Shown one piece after another: positions 44,832 through 52,824 of a stretch of 64,000 nucleotides of DNA. The translations under genes were made by a program, and so were the position numbers. The notes under the pieces are model-generated. The model saw only the letters and a list, made by a program, of their open reading frames with translations, made no database searches and was not told where the DNA came from. The first letter of the stretch is position 1. Each line of letters opens with the position of its first letter. This DNA comes from HGM12998 sp900756495. Lineage in GTDB: Bacteria; Bacillota; Clostridia; Oscillospirales; Oscillospiraceae. The stretch is from positions 210,548 to 274,547 of the forward strand of contig CAUEFI010000001.1 in assembly GCA_958477305.1 (NCBI GenBank), in the 5' to 3' direction.

Positions 44832-45518
44832 TCAGTATGGCTCCGGATTGTATTTCTTCTTGTTCCGCACAAGCTCTATCACAATATAGACTACAAAAAA
44901 GAACAGCATACGCCCAATGACGAGCAGGGGCGTCAAAAGGTAATCGATCGCTTTGAATACGGGATCCGCAGCGGCAAAGGGTATGGCGGCCAGTAAAACC
45001 GCCGCCGTCATGACAACCATATAGACAATTTTGTATTTGGCCGGCAGCACGCATTTTCCTATTGTCATGAGGAGTACTATAGCGGCAAACCCGCAAAAGG
45101 CGGCGATAAGGATGATTTTGTCCGTTGTCTCCCACGCTGCAATCAGGCGCAAATGGGGTTCAAGCATTGCCTCTCCGGCCTGTGTCAGCTGGCCTTCTGC
45201 CAGCGGAAAAAGGCAATGTGCACTTAACAAAAACGACGAGCTGAGCAGTGTCAGTCCCGTAATCAGAATAAGTAGCGCCACTGCGGCGGTCTTTACGCTC
45301 CGCGCAGCCCTCAGCCCGTGGCTCTGTCCGTAGAGCACTCCGTCCAGATCGGTGCCGTATACTTGGCAAAGCCGTATGAGCATGTCGATATCCGGCCTTG
45401 TCCGGCCCGTCTCATAGCTGGACAGTGCCTGCCGGGTAACACCCAGCTTTTCTGCGGCCTGATCCTGTGTCATCCCGCTGTCCAGGCGCAGCTGACGAAG
45501 GTTATTGCTGATTGACAT
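44832..45518 (-). CDS. XRE-type regulator fused to a membrane domain
   Basis: 228 aa. Residues 1-65 form a Cro/C1 HTH (LRQLRLDSGMTQDQAAEKLG, VTRQALSSYETGRTRPD) ending VLYGQS; after a short basic link four hydrophobic segments follow (about 77-98, 132-153, 162-182, 195-217). A DNA-binding domain held at the membrane suggests that it senses an envelope or lipid signal. Monocistronic between its terminator and a bidirectional spacer; no adjacent target is obvious. Confidence 0.85.
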   Translation of the reverse strand: MSISNNLRQLRLDSGMTQDQAAEKLGVTRQALSSYETGRTRPDIDMLIRLCQVYGTDLDGVLYGQSHGLRAARSVKTAAVALLILITGLTLLSSSFLLSAHCLFPLAEGQLTQAGEAMLEPHLRLIAAWETTDKIILIAAFCGFAAIVLLMTIGKCVLPAKYKIVYMVVMTAAVLLAAIPFAAADPVFKAIDYLLTPLLVIGRMLFFFVVYIVIELVRNKKKYNPEPY

Positions 45519-45615
45519 CTGTTCATCACCTCAAGTCCAATATAGTGTGATCCCCTGCAAAGAGTCAAGCTACAATCTGTTGCGGAGCCATTGGGAGTCA
45601 TTTTCGCCGTCCATG

Positions 45616-45655
45616 TAAAAAGCGGATGCATACAGGAATCGTATGCATCCGCTTG
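45616..45655 (-). terminator. Terminator of the DUF975 gene
   Basis: 14-bp stem AAGCGGATGCATAC with 7-nt loop; on the minus strand followed by TTTTTAC. 13 nt after the stop. Confidence 0.82.
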
Positions 45656-45667
45656 AATATATTCTTT

Positions 45668-46540
45668 TTAAAACTCCGGCCCTTGGTTCTGGCCGGGACG
45701 CGGCCGTCCGTTGGGTGTGCCGTAAGGGTTCTGTCGGAAATCAGGCGAGCTGTAGCCCCCATGGACCACGAAGTCATAGAAGTTGGCAACCGTGGCCATC
45801 ATATAGGGCTGAACCCACAGGCCAAGGATTCCAAAGGTAAAGCTGGAGAGAATCTGCCACCCCAGAAAGGAGAGATCCACCACAAAGAGCGTCCATTTCC
45901 ATCCTCTCATGGCATTTTTGCTGGCAGTAATTGCCTCCAACGCCCCCATATTGGGATGGTCCAGCAGGAAATACGCGCCGAGCCGATAGCGGTAGGACAT
46001 CACCACAACCAAAAGAAAGGCCACCCAGTAGAGCAGCGGCGCCAGCACTGCCAATACGCTGCTCTGAGTCACGATGGAGAGGATCAGCACCAGGAACATG
46101 GGGACCATTCCCAGCAGAGCCCACAGGAACAAAAAGACCATCTGGAGGATATACAGCAGCAAGACCCGGCCCATCATGGCAAAGCCGTCCAACAGGTTCC
46201 GGTAACCGGGCTGCTCATTTCGGGCCAAGCGCAGAGAGTACGAGGTATAGCCAAAGCCCACCACTGACATATAGAGGCTCAAAAGAATCGTCAGGCCGAG
46301 GAAGAGCCCGGGCATTGCGAGCATGGGGTGCAGCCGCATCATGACGTCCATGGAGTCGTATCCCATCGCAATATAGGCCGCCATCTGGGCGAACAGGGAT
46401 CCAAAGCACAGGAATATGACCACGTACATCAACACTACGGTCATCAGGATATATACCAGAGTCACCAGCATGGGGTGAGGGTAGGCCCCCCGCATGCTGG
46501 CCTTGGCCCGCATTTTGGCCTCATAACGGCTAAAACCCAT
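45668..46540 (-). CDS. DUF975-family membrane protein
   Basis: 290 aa. Starts with FSRYEAKMRAKASMRG, the characteristic cytosolic N-terminus of DUF975 proteins, and contains about six membrane helices, with VVVMSYRYRLGAYFLLDHPNMGALEAITASKNAMRGWKWTLFVVDLSFLGW-like conserved core around residues 180-235 (key part: AITASKNAMRGWKW). The C-terminal ~40 residues are Pro/Asn/Gly-rich and probably disordered. Function of the family is unknown; such proteins are common in Clostridia and Lactobacillales. Monocistronic. Confidence 0.85.
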   Translation of the reverse strand: MGFSRYEAKMRAKASMRGAYPHPMLVTLVYILMTVVLMYVVIFLCFGSLFAQMAAYIAMGYDSMDVMMRLHPMLAMPGLFLGLTILLSLYMSVVGFGYTSYSLRLARNEQPGYRNLLDGFAMMGRVLLLYILQMVFLFLWALLGMVPMFLVLILSIVTQSSVLAVLAPLLYWVAFLLVVVMSYRYRLGAYFLLDHPNMGALEAITASKNAMRGWKWTLFVVDLSFLGWQILSSFTFGILGLWVQPYMMATVANFYDFVVHGGYSSPDFRQNPYGTPNGRPRPGQNQGPEF

Positions 46541-46592
46541 TCCATCTGCCTCGCTTTCTCTCTGTTTTAGTGCTGCTCTTTATCATAGCATA

Positions 46593-48233
46593 TCAACAGA
46601 TCGAATGCAAGGCTGGAAGCGTAACCGTAAATCGCACTGCTCCTTCCAAATTTTCCGCCGCACAGCGTCCTCCGTAACTTGCGGCAATCTGTCTGACCAG
46701 GGCTAGGCCGAGCCCTGCGCCCCCGCTGTCCCTGCCGCGGGCCCTGTCGCCCTTATAGAACGGATCCCAAATCCGGGGCAGGTCCTCCGCGGGGATGGGG
46801 TCGCCGTCGTTCTCCACCGTCAGGCGCAGTTCCCCGCCCAGCCGCTCCAGCCCTACGCGGATCTCTCCTCCACTGGCACAGTGCCGCAGGGCGTTGGAGA
46901 GCAGGTTGTCCGCCAGCCGCTCCAGCTCCGTCCGGTCCCCGGCCACGGTCCCCGGCGCCAGGTCCAGGGTGAGGCGGAGGCCCCGCTCCTCCGCCGGGAG
47001 GGAGAGCCGGTCGGCACAGGCGCGGACCGCGTCCGAGAGCTCCACCGGCGTGTCCGGGCGCCCCCGCGCCCCCACCTCCAGACGGGACAGATCCAGCAGC
47101 TCCCGCACCAGGGCGTCCATCCGGTCGGCCTCGTCCAGAACGATGTCCAGGTAGGCCTCTCGCTTCTCCGGGGCGATGTCCTCCCGCAGGCTCTCCGCGT
47201 GGGCCCGGAGCACCGCCAGGGGGGTTTTCAGCTCGTGGGCCGCCGCGCTGGTGAACGCCCGCTCCCGGCGCAGGGCCTTCTCTTGGGTTCTGGTCATAGC
47301 CATCGCCAGCAGCAAGGCGGCAAGCAGGGTGAGGCCATAGGTGCTTCCCATACCGTAGACGGCCAGGACAGAGCTCCGATAGGCGTAGGCCGAGCACACC
47401 ACCACATCTCTGTCCAGACGGGCCACCACGCCGCCTTTGGCCTTGCCGCCTGCCATCGCAATGGAGGCGCCGCTCTGGCTGGAGATCTCATACGTCTCCA
47501 TCAGGCGGTCCAACTGGGCCTCCGCCCGGCGGTACTGCTTCAGAATCCGCTCCGCCAGCCGGAAGCGCCTGGGATAGGTGCCGTTGGTCAGGCAGGACAT
47601 TAGCTGGGCGGAGCTAAAGCGGAGGGTGACGGTTTCAGCGTCCCGGAACATCTCGTGATTACTCTCCATCACCGTGACCGGGCCGCTCTGGTAGTAATAG
47701 GTCAGCCGCTGGGGATAGATCGCCTTTCCCTCCTGAATCCCCACCACCTCGCCGTAGAGGGCGTCGCTCCGGCCGTCCTCGTCCTCCCAGGACTGGAAAT
47801 AATTCAGTCCTGGGTTTTCCATCAGCTTCTCCGCCAGGGCGATCTGCCCCTCGTCGGTGAGCACCGGGTCGAAGTAGAGAAAGTGGTCGTAGGTCCCCGT
47901 GCCGGGCAGAGCGATGGCTCCCATGGCCAGCTGGCTCCGGGCCAGCTCCACGCCGGACCAGCGCACCCGGGTGAGAAGGGCCCCGCCATAGTCCCCCAGG
48001 TTGTTGTAGGTCAGCCGCCAGGCCAAAATATTTCCCTTTTCCTCCTGTTCCGCGCTCCCAGCCAGGATCTCGTTCGCGTCCTCTGCCGCCCGCAGGCGGG
48101 CCTCCTGGTGGGTGTCCTCCACCCGCTCCTTTTGCCACTCCAGATTGGAGTAGGACAGTACCCCCGCCATCAGGGCCCAGAAGGCCAGAAAGATGAGGCC
48201 GTTGCGTAGAAAGAGCTTGAACCGCTTTTTCAC
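46593..48233 (-). CDS. Two-component sensor histidine kinase
   Basis: 546 aa. Two membrane segments (about 12-30 and 245-268) enclose a ~215-residue extracellular sensor region without a recognised fold. The HisKA phosphoacceptor is in FTSAAAHELKTPLAVLRAH (His about 295), followed by the HATPase domain: N box LADNLLSNALRHCASGG, G1 VENDGDPIPAEDLPRIW, F box FYKGDRARGRDSG, G2 GAGLGLALVRQI. GTG at 48233 overlaps the regulator stop (GTGA) and follows GGAGG. Signal unknown; partner is the OmpR-type regulator just upstream. Confidence 0.92.
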   Translation of the reverse strand: MKKRFKLFLRNGLIFLAFWALMAGVLSYSNLEWQKERVEDTHQEARLRAAEDANEILAGSAEQEEKGNILAWRLTYNNLGDYGGALLTRVRWSGVELARSQLAMGAIALPGTGTYDHFLYFDPVLTDEGQIALAEKLMENPGLNYFQSWEDEDGRSDALYGEVVGIQEGKAIYPQRLTYYYQSGPVTVMESNHEMFRDAETVTLRFSSAQLMSCLTNGTYPRRFRLAERILKQYRRAEAQLDRLMETYEISSQSGASIAMAGGKAKGGVVARLDRDVVVCSAYAYRSSVLAVYGMGSTYGLTLLAALLLAMAMTRTQEKALRRERAFTSAAAHELKTPLAVLRAHAESLREDIAPEKREAYLDIVLDEADRMDALVRELLDLSRLEVGARGRPDTPVELSDAVRACADRLSLPAEERGLRLTLDLAPGTVAGDRTELERLADNLLSNALRHCASGGEIRVGLERLGGELRLTVENDGDPIPAEDLPRIWDPFYKGDRARGRDSGGAGLGLALVRQIAASYGGRCAAENLEGAVRFTVTLPALHSIC

Positions 48234-48904
48234 CGCTCCCCCTCCTCCAGCTTGTAGCCCGCCTTGAAGACGGTCCTGATCTGCCCCCCGGCCTCCCCCA
48301 GGGCGGCGCGGAGGTTCTTCACCTGCACGTCCACCGCCCGCTCGCCTCCCTCGAAGTCCAGCCCCCACACCTTGTCCAGCAATTGGCTCCGGCTTAGAAC
48401 CTGTCCCCGGTTACGCAGGAGGCAGAGGAGGAGGGCGTACTCCCGCGGGGATAAGTTTACCTCCTGATTCCCCACCGTTATCGTCCGGGACGCCGGATCA
48501 GCGGCGATAGCCCCGCAGCGCAGGATCCCCGTCCCGCCCCGAAAGCGGCGGATCAGCGCCTCGGTCCGCGCCAGCAGAACCGCAAGTGAAAAAGGCTTAG
48601 TCACATAGTCGTCACACCCCAGAGCATAGCCCCGGAGGATATCTTCCTCCCTCCCCAAAGCAGTGAGAAAGAGAATAGGCACCGCGCTCTCCTCCCGCAC
48701 TGCCCGGCAGACTGCAAATCCATCCAGTCCCGGCATGAGCACATCCAGCAGAACGGCGTCATATTCGTGATCCCGCATCAGATCCACCGCCTCCGCCCCA
48801 TTCCGCGCCAGGTCGCAATCCGTGCCATGTGCGGCGAAGTAATCCCGGATGATGTTCCGCATTCGCGCCTCGTCCTCTGCGATCAGGACATGATATCGAG
48901 CCAT
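48230..48904 (-). CDS. OmpR-family response regulator
   Basis: 224 aa. Receiver domain with acidic pocket (LIAEDEARM), phosphoacceptor Asp (about 53) in AVLLDVLMPGLDG, and switch TAL plus Lys in DDYVTKPFSLAVLLARTEAL. C-terminal winged helix (about 125-222) with EVNLSPREYALLLCLLRNRG and LDKVWGLDFEGGERAVDVQVKNLRAAL. Made with the kinase from one transcript. The cluster encodes no obvious output gene next to it on the same strand; the adjacent TPM/LemA group may be a target, but this is a guess. Confidence 0.93.
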   Translation of the reverse strand: MARYHVLIAEDEARMRNIIRDYFAAHGTDCDLARNGAEAVDLMRDHEYDAVLLDVLMPGLDGFAVCRAVREESAVPILFLTALGREEDILRGYALGCDDYVTKPFSLAVLLARTEALIRRFRGGTGILRCGAIAADPASRTITVGNQEVNLSPREYALLLCLLRNRGQVLSRSQLLDKVWGLDFEGGERAVDVQVKNLRAALGEAGGQIRTVFKAGYKLEEGER

Positions 48905-48979
48905 GACAGCTCCCTCCTCTCATGGACAGTATAGCGGGATGTTGTGTCGATCTTGTGTCCGGTCACGCCGCCCGCATCC

Positions 48980-49015
48980 AAAAACACCCCGAAGCGCATG
49001 CTTCGGGGTGTTTTC
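48980..49015 (-). terminator. Terminator of the TPM-domain gene
   Basis: 15-bp stem AAAACACCCCGAAGC / GCTTCGGGGTGTTTT with 4-nt loop and flanking T-run, 9 nt after the stop; symmetrical enough to act both ways. Confidence 0.85.
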
Positions 49016-49023
49016 TTCCTATA

Positions 49024-50016
49024 TCAGCCTCGTCCGGCGCCGCCTCCGCGGAAACCTCCGCCTCCGCCGCGGAAGCTTCCTCCGCCGCGGAAAGACCCGC
49101 CGCCAAAGGAACCGCCACTAAAGCCTCCCCCCCGTCCGGCACCGCCGCCACGGAAGGAACCGCCGCCTCTGGGCGGGCGGTAGCTGCCGCCGCCGGGCCG
49201 CGGCCCTCTGGGCGGCCTGGGCGGCGGCGGCGGACGGTGCCGGTGAGGCCGCCCGAAGAGAAAGGGCCGGTAAAGATAGGGCGGCGGCGGCATCCCCGGC
49301 ATCATATAGCGCCTGCGGTAGCGGCGGTAGCGCAGGCCGTCAAATGTGCAGACCGCGATGATCAGGACCACAACAACCAGAACAACCACCGCCGTGGCCA
49401 CGGATCCCACCACTGTAGTGACAGCAGTACTGGGGCCGTGGGCCTCGGGGTAGTAAAAGTCCTTATCCGCTCCAGGCACAGACACAGCCCCTCCGCCCTC
49501 GCCGGAGGAGGAAACCCTGTAATAGCTCTCATACCAGCCATAAATGGCGTCAAAGAAATCCCGCGTCGCCTGGTCGTACTCCCCGGCGTCGTAGCCGTCA
49601 TAGAAGCAGTCCTCCAGATAGCCCTCGATGGTGGATGCAGGCAGGGCCCGTTCCAGTCCGGCTCCCGCCATGGCCCGGACCTTATTCTCCCCCACGGCGT
49701 ACACCAGCAGAAAGCCGTTGTCCAGCTCTTCGTCGCCAATGCCGCCCCAGTTCTCAGCTACGGCCATAGCATAATCGCCGCTGGTCATGCCGTCCATAAA
49801 GTCCACCGCCACCACCACGATCTCGCCGCCTGTGGCGTTGAGGAGCTTCTCATTCTGATCGATGATGTATTGCTCCGTGTCGTCGCTGAGCACACCGGCA
49901 TAATCAGCCACGTAAAAGGAGGCTGTGGGCTCCACCACCGCCAGTGCCGCAGTGGACAGCAGTCCGAAGCAGAGGAGTGCGCACAGCCCTCCGAATAAAA
50001 ACCGCTTGTTCTTCAT
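49024..50016 (-). CDS. TPM-domain (YgcG-like) membrane protein with Gly/Arg-rich tail
   Basis: 330 aa. A signal peptide (about 1-27), then an extracellular TPM domain (about 35-165) with VADYAGVLSDDTEQYIIDQNEKL, VVVAVDFMDG, ENWGGIGDEELDNGFLLVYAVGENKVR; a membrane helix (about 200-222), then a cytosolic Arg/Pro-rich part and a tail of GGGSFRGGG-type repeats (about 275-330). Proteins of this shape are usually encoded beside LemA, as here. AGGAG precedes the ATG. Originally 19 nt after lemA; a MITE now separates them. Role thought to be envelope quality control or stress. Confidence 0.88.
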   Translation of the reverse strand: MKNKRFLFGGLCALLCFGLLSTAALAVVEPTASFYVADYAGVLSDDTEQYIIDQNEKLLNATGGEIVVVAVDFMDGMTSGDYAMAVAENWGGIGDEELDNGFLLVYAVGENKVRAMAGAGLERALPASTIEGYLEDCFYDGYDAGEYDQATRDFFDAIYGWYESYYRVSSSGEGGGAVSVPGADKDFYYPEAHGPSTAVTTVVGSVATAVVVLVVVVLIIAVCTFDGLRYRRYRRRYMMPGMPPPPYLYRPFLFGRPHRHRPPPPPRPPRGPRPGGGSYRPPRGGGSFRGGGAGRGGGFSGGSFGGGSFRGGGSFRGGGGGFRGGGAGRG

Positions 50017-50036
50017 CTGTCTCTCCTATCAGTGCC

Positions 50037-50201
50037 TAGGCCTTGTATGAAAAAAGTCAAAACGCCCAAACGGCGGATGTTTTTCCGCCATACTGCGTAA
50101 AAAATTCTTGAAATACACAACATATTCCTGCGAATTTTTGCCTTGTCTGGCGAAAAAATTTCTCGCCGCTGGCCATTCCGCCAATGTTCAAACAAGGCCT
50201 A
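50037..50201. mobile_element. MITE-like repeat, copy 1 (IS630/mariner type ends)
   Basis: 165 bp bounded by TA on both sides inside CTAG. Terminal inverted repeats: GGCCTTGTATGA at the left, GGCCTTGTTTGA (minus strand) at the right. Its sequence, read on the minus strand, is about 90% like copy 2 at 57351-57516, including ATTCGCAGGAATA and TATGGCGGAAAAACATCCGC. No transposase. Contains several hairpins and a spurious 50-codon frame (MFEHWRNGQRREIF). The TAG stop of lemA is formed at its right border. Confidence 0.85.
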
Positions 50202-50765
50202 GCGGAAGGTCTCGGCCTCCCGCACGAAGGTGATGTGTCTGAGCAGGTTGGCCGGGAAAACGCCCAGTGTCTTCTGGTTGAATTCCTCCGCCATCTGGTT
50301 ATAGGGATTCCGGGCGATGGTGTCCGCCCGGGCGGCCAAATCGGTCCGGAAGCCCTGGACATATCCGGCGTCCTTCTCACTGAGCGCCTGCTCGTCCAAG
50401 GCGGACAGCACTGTCTCCGCCTCCCCCGCCAGCCTCCGGTAGGCCCTGCAGGCATTTCCAATGCTGTTGTAGGAGGTATCCGCATCCAGACTGGCCTCCA
50501 GTTCCCGCCGGCTTCCCTCCAGTCCGGCCAGCGCCTCCCCATTCAGATAGCGCCCTGCCACCGACAGTAAATTGGCTGTGATATCCAGACAGTCCTCCAG
50601 ATCCGCGGCGATGGAGTAGCCGTTCGCGTCAGCGCCGCTATAAAATTGTGCCTCCACGTCGGCCCTGGCCGCTGTGGCCGATCTGTGAAACCCGAAGAGC
50701 ACCGACAGGGCGATGACGATGACTGCGGCCGCCACGGCTCCCCGGTGGGAGTTCAGAACCTTCAT
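50199..50765 (-). CDS. lemA: LemA-family protein
   Basis: 188 aa. An N-terminal membrane helix (about 9-27) leads to a four-helix LemA domain; the C-terminal signature NPYNQMAEEFNQKTLGVFPANLL, then VREAETFR, is typical. The stop TAG is made of TA plus the first G of the adjacent MITE; without the MITE the stop would still be TAG, so the protein is probably full length. Fourth in the xpaC-telA-lemA-TPM order of this strand. LemA proteins are linked to membrane stress and phase behaviour, without a defined reaction. Confidence 0.86.
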   Translation of the reverse strand: MKVLNSHRGAVAAAVIVIALSVLFGFHRSATAARADVEAQFYSGADANGYSIAADLEDCLDITANLLSVAGRYLNGEALAGLEGSRRELEASLDADTSYNSIGNACRAYRRLAGEAETVLSALDEQALSEKDAGYVQGFRTDLAARADTIARNPYNQMAEEFNQKTLGVFPANLLRHITFVREAETFR

Positions 50766-50768
50766 CCC

Positions 50769-51971
50769 TTAACCCCGCAGTTCCAAAAGCTTCTGTTTCA
50801 ATTCACCCTCGATACGGCCCAGTTCCACCTCGGCCTCACGGCGCTTTTGGGCCCCCTCCTGCTGGATCTTCATGACTTCGTCCAACGTGGAAATAAGCTG
50901 AGCGTTGGTATGCTGGAGGGTCTGGATGTCCACCACGCTCCGCTCGGCCTCCTTGGCGGTCTCAATCGTGCCCATCTTGAGCATATCAGCGTTCTTCTGG
51001 AGCAGCTCATTGGTCATATTGGTCACCGCGCTCTGAGCCGCCGTGGCCTGGCGGGAGTGCTCCAGCCCCAGAGAGAGGACCATCTGGCTCTTCCACAGGG
51101 GGATGGTGTTCACCAGGGAGGACTGGATCTTCTCCAGCATCAGGGTGTCGTTGTTCTGGATGAGCCGGGTCTGGGGGCCCATCTGGATGGAAATCATCCG
51201 GGTGAGTTCCAGGTCGTGGATCTTCTTTTCAAAACGGGAACACATATTGGCAAGATCGTTGTATTTCTGAGCGTCTTCCTGGGCGCCGGTCTCTGCCGCT
51301 TTCTTGCGCAGGGCCTCCAGATCATTCTCCCGAACCTGGCCAAGGCGCTTCTTACCCGCCAGGATATACATGGTCAGCTCCTTGTAGTACTTGGTGTTGA
51401 GGTCGTACATCTGGTCCAGCATGGCGATGTCCTTCATCAGGGTGACCTGATGGCCCTCCAGCACCTCCACAATCTTATCCACATTGACCTCCGCCTTGGC
51501 GTAGGCCGCCTTCATGGACTCCATCTCATTGCGTTTCTTCTGGAAGAAGCCCGCAATCCCCTTTTTTTCCTCCTGACCAAAGCCCTTGAGCTGCACCACC
51601 AGATTGGAGAGCGCCTCTCCGATCTCCCCCAGGTCCTTGGTCCGCACTGAATTGAGGGTGTTCTCCGAGAAGGAGGCGATATTTTTCTGGGCCGCTGCTC
51701 CGTACTGGAGCACCACATTGGAGTCAGTGATATCGATCTTCTGGGCAAAGTCGTTGACCATCTTCCGCTCTGCCTCGCTCAACTGGCTCTCGTCCAGCTG
51801 TATGGCCTTGGCCTCCCGGGCCTTCTGGGCCGCCACCTCGTCCACTGCTACAGTGGGATCCAGCGTCAAGCTGGGCGCCTCGGGAATTTTGGGCGCTTCA
51901 GCTGCGGCAGAAGCGGTATTCAAGTCTGGGGTCAGCGTCAGTTCAGGGGTGAAATCGGTATTGTCAGCCAT
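50769..51971 (-). CDS. telA: TelA-family (toxic anion resistance) protein
   Basis: 400 aa, no membrane segments. TelA/YaaN/KlaA family: conserved NVVLQYGAAAQKNIASFSENTL, VRTKDLGEIGEALSNLVVQLKGF and QTRLIQNNDTLMLEKIQSSLVNTIPLWKSQ. The N-terminal ~50 residues are acidic and Pro-rich. Named for tellurite resistance but with a broader, poorly defined link to envelope or stress tolerance. Starts 39 nt after xpaC, as in Bacillus xpaC-yaaN, and is followed by lemA. Confidence 0.92.
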   Translation of the reverse strand: MADNTDFTPELTLTPDLNTASAAAEAPKIPEAPSLTLDPTVAVDEVAAQKAREAKAIQLDESQLSEAERKMVNDFAQKIDITDSNVVLQYGAAAQKNIASFSENTLNSVRTKDLGEIGEALSNLVVQLKGFGQEEKKGIAGFFQKKRNEMESMKAAYAKAEVNVDKIVEVLEGHQVTLMKDIAMLDQMYDLNTKYYKELTMYILAGKKRLGQVRENDLEALRKKAAETGAQEDAQKYNDLANMCSRFEKKIHDLELTRMISIQMGPQTRLIQNNDTLMLEKIQSSLVNTIPLWKSQMVLSLGLEHSRQATAAQSAVTNMTNELLQKNADMLKMGTIETAKEAERSVVDIQTLQHTNAQLISTLDEVMKIQQEGAQKRREAEVELGRIEGELKQKLLELRG

Positions 51972-52010
51972 TTGTGATATCCTCCTAATTATAGATGTTT
52001 TGCCGGTCTG

Positions 52011-52664
52011 TTACATGCCAAGCTGCGTGCCGCCCAGCCCTTCGCGTGCCAGCATCTGCTCCATGACGGTGATGTCGGTGGAGATATCCAGAGCGATGTC
52101 GCCAAAGAGGGCGTCCAGCTGTCTGTCGAACGCAGTTACAATGGTATCCATCATCGTTTCAATGCGACCCATGGTTCCATCAATATTGGTGCCGGCCACT
52201 CCTGCATCCCCCATGCGGTCATATGCGTTGAGAAGCTTCAGGGTGGTGGGCAGGTAGTAATTCATAAACTTGCGGATCTGGGGCAGCTTCTGGGGGTTTT
52301 CCACCACATGGGCAATGATTTTTTGGGTGATCTCCTCCATATGGTCAATCTGGTCTGAAATCTTAGGATCCTCAATGGCGTCGTTGAGCCGGCGCATCTC
52401 AGCCAGGGCCCGATCCCGCTCCAAGATAAGCGCGTCAATTTCAGGGAGCCCAGTCTTCTCCGGCTCTGGTTCAGGCTCTGGCTCCGGGAGCACGATGGTC
52501 CGGTCTGGACAGATTTTTTTCACCGCAAAAAAGGCCATTGCCGATAGAACTGCCGCCAGCAGAAAATGCCAGAGGGCATACAAGGGCAGAAAAAGCCCCC
52601 AGACAAGCCATACCGCCGCCAGTGCGTAGACAGGGGCAGGCGATCGTTTGATATATTTTGCCAT
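52011..52664 (-). CDS. xpaC: XpaC-like protein (5-bromo-4-chloroindolyl phosphate hydrolysis family)
   Basis: 217 aa. Two membrane helices near the N-terminus (about 11-30 and 33-50), a Pro/Glu spacer (PEPEPEPEPEKTG), then a helical XpaC domain (about 70-217) with IDALILERDRALAEMRRLND and VENPQKLPQIRKFMNYYLPTTLKLL, the family signature. The name reflects a plate phenotype rather than a proven enzyme. Upstream partner of TelA. Has its own consensus promoter, divergent from ilvA. Confidence 0.9.
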   Translation of the reverse strand: MAKYIKRSPAPVYALAAVWLVWGLFLPLYALWHFLLAAVLSAMAFFAVKKICPDRTIVLPEPEPEPEPEKTGLPEIDALILERDRALAEMRRLNDAIEDPKISDQIDHMEEITQKIIAHVVENPQKLPQIRKFMNYYLPTTLKLLNAYDRMGDAGVAGTNIDGTMGRIETMMDTIVTAFDRQLDALFGDIALDISTDITVMEQMLAREGLGGTQLGM

Positions 52665-52709
52665 CGGCTATTCCTCCATGCGCCGGAGTTCTTCTCTCCA
52701 GCTGGCTTT

Positions 52710-52738
52710 ATTGTACCTTTCGCCCGGTTAGGTGTCAA
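52710..52738 (-). promoter_or_regulatory. Promoter of the xpaC-telA-lemA cluster
   Basis: Minus-strand TTGACA, 17-nt spacer, TACAAT; only 7 bp separate its -35 from the -35 of the divergent ilvA promoter. Confidence 0.85.
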
Positions 52739-52745
52739 GAACACG

Positions 52746-52774
52746 TTGACTTTACCGGGGAAAGTCTTTATTAT
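52746..52774 (+). promoter_or_regulatory. Promoter of the threonine ammonia-lyase gene
   Basis: TTGACT, 17-nt spacer, TATTAT. Confidence 0.8.
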
Positions 52775-52824
52775 TAATAGGATAGACCGCAATATCTTGC
52801 GCAGAGGGGAAGTCAATTTGTATT

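Noticed and set aside
49024..49200. Tandem DNA repeats near 49.0-49.2 kb
   Set aside because: They encode the Gly/Arg/Phe/Ser-rich tail of the TPM-domain protein in one frame and need no separate explanation.
50013..50195. Small ORFs beginning MFEHWRNGQ (and MFEKWRNGQ near 57357) as conserved genes
   Set aside because: Similarity between them comes from the MITE copies. Start contexts lack ribosome sites and the second runs on into antisense of the DUF2812 gene.
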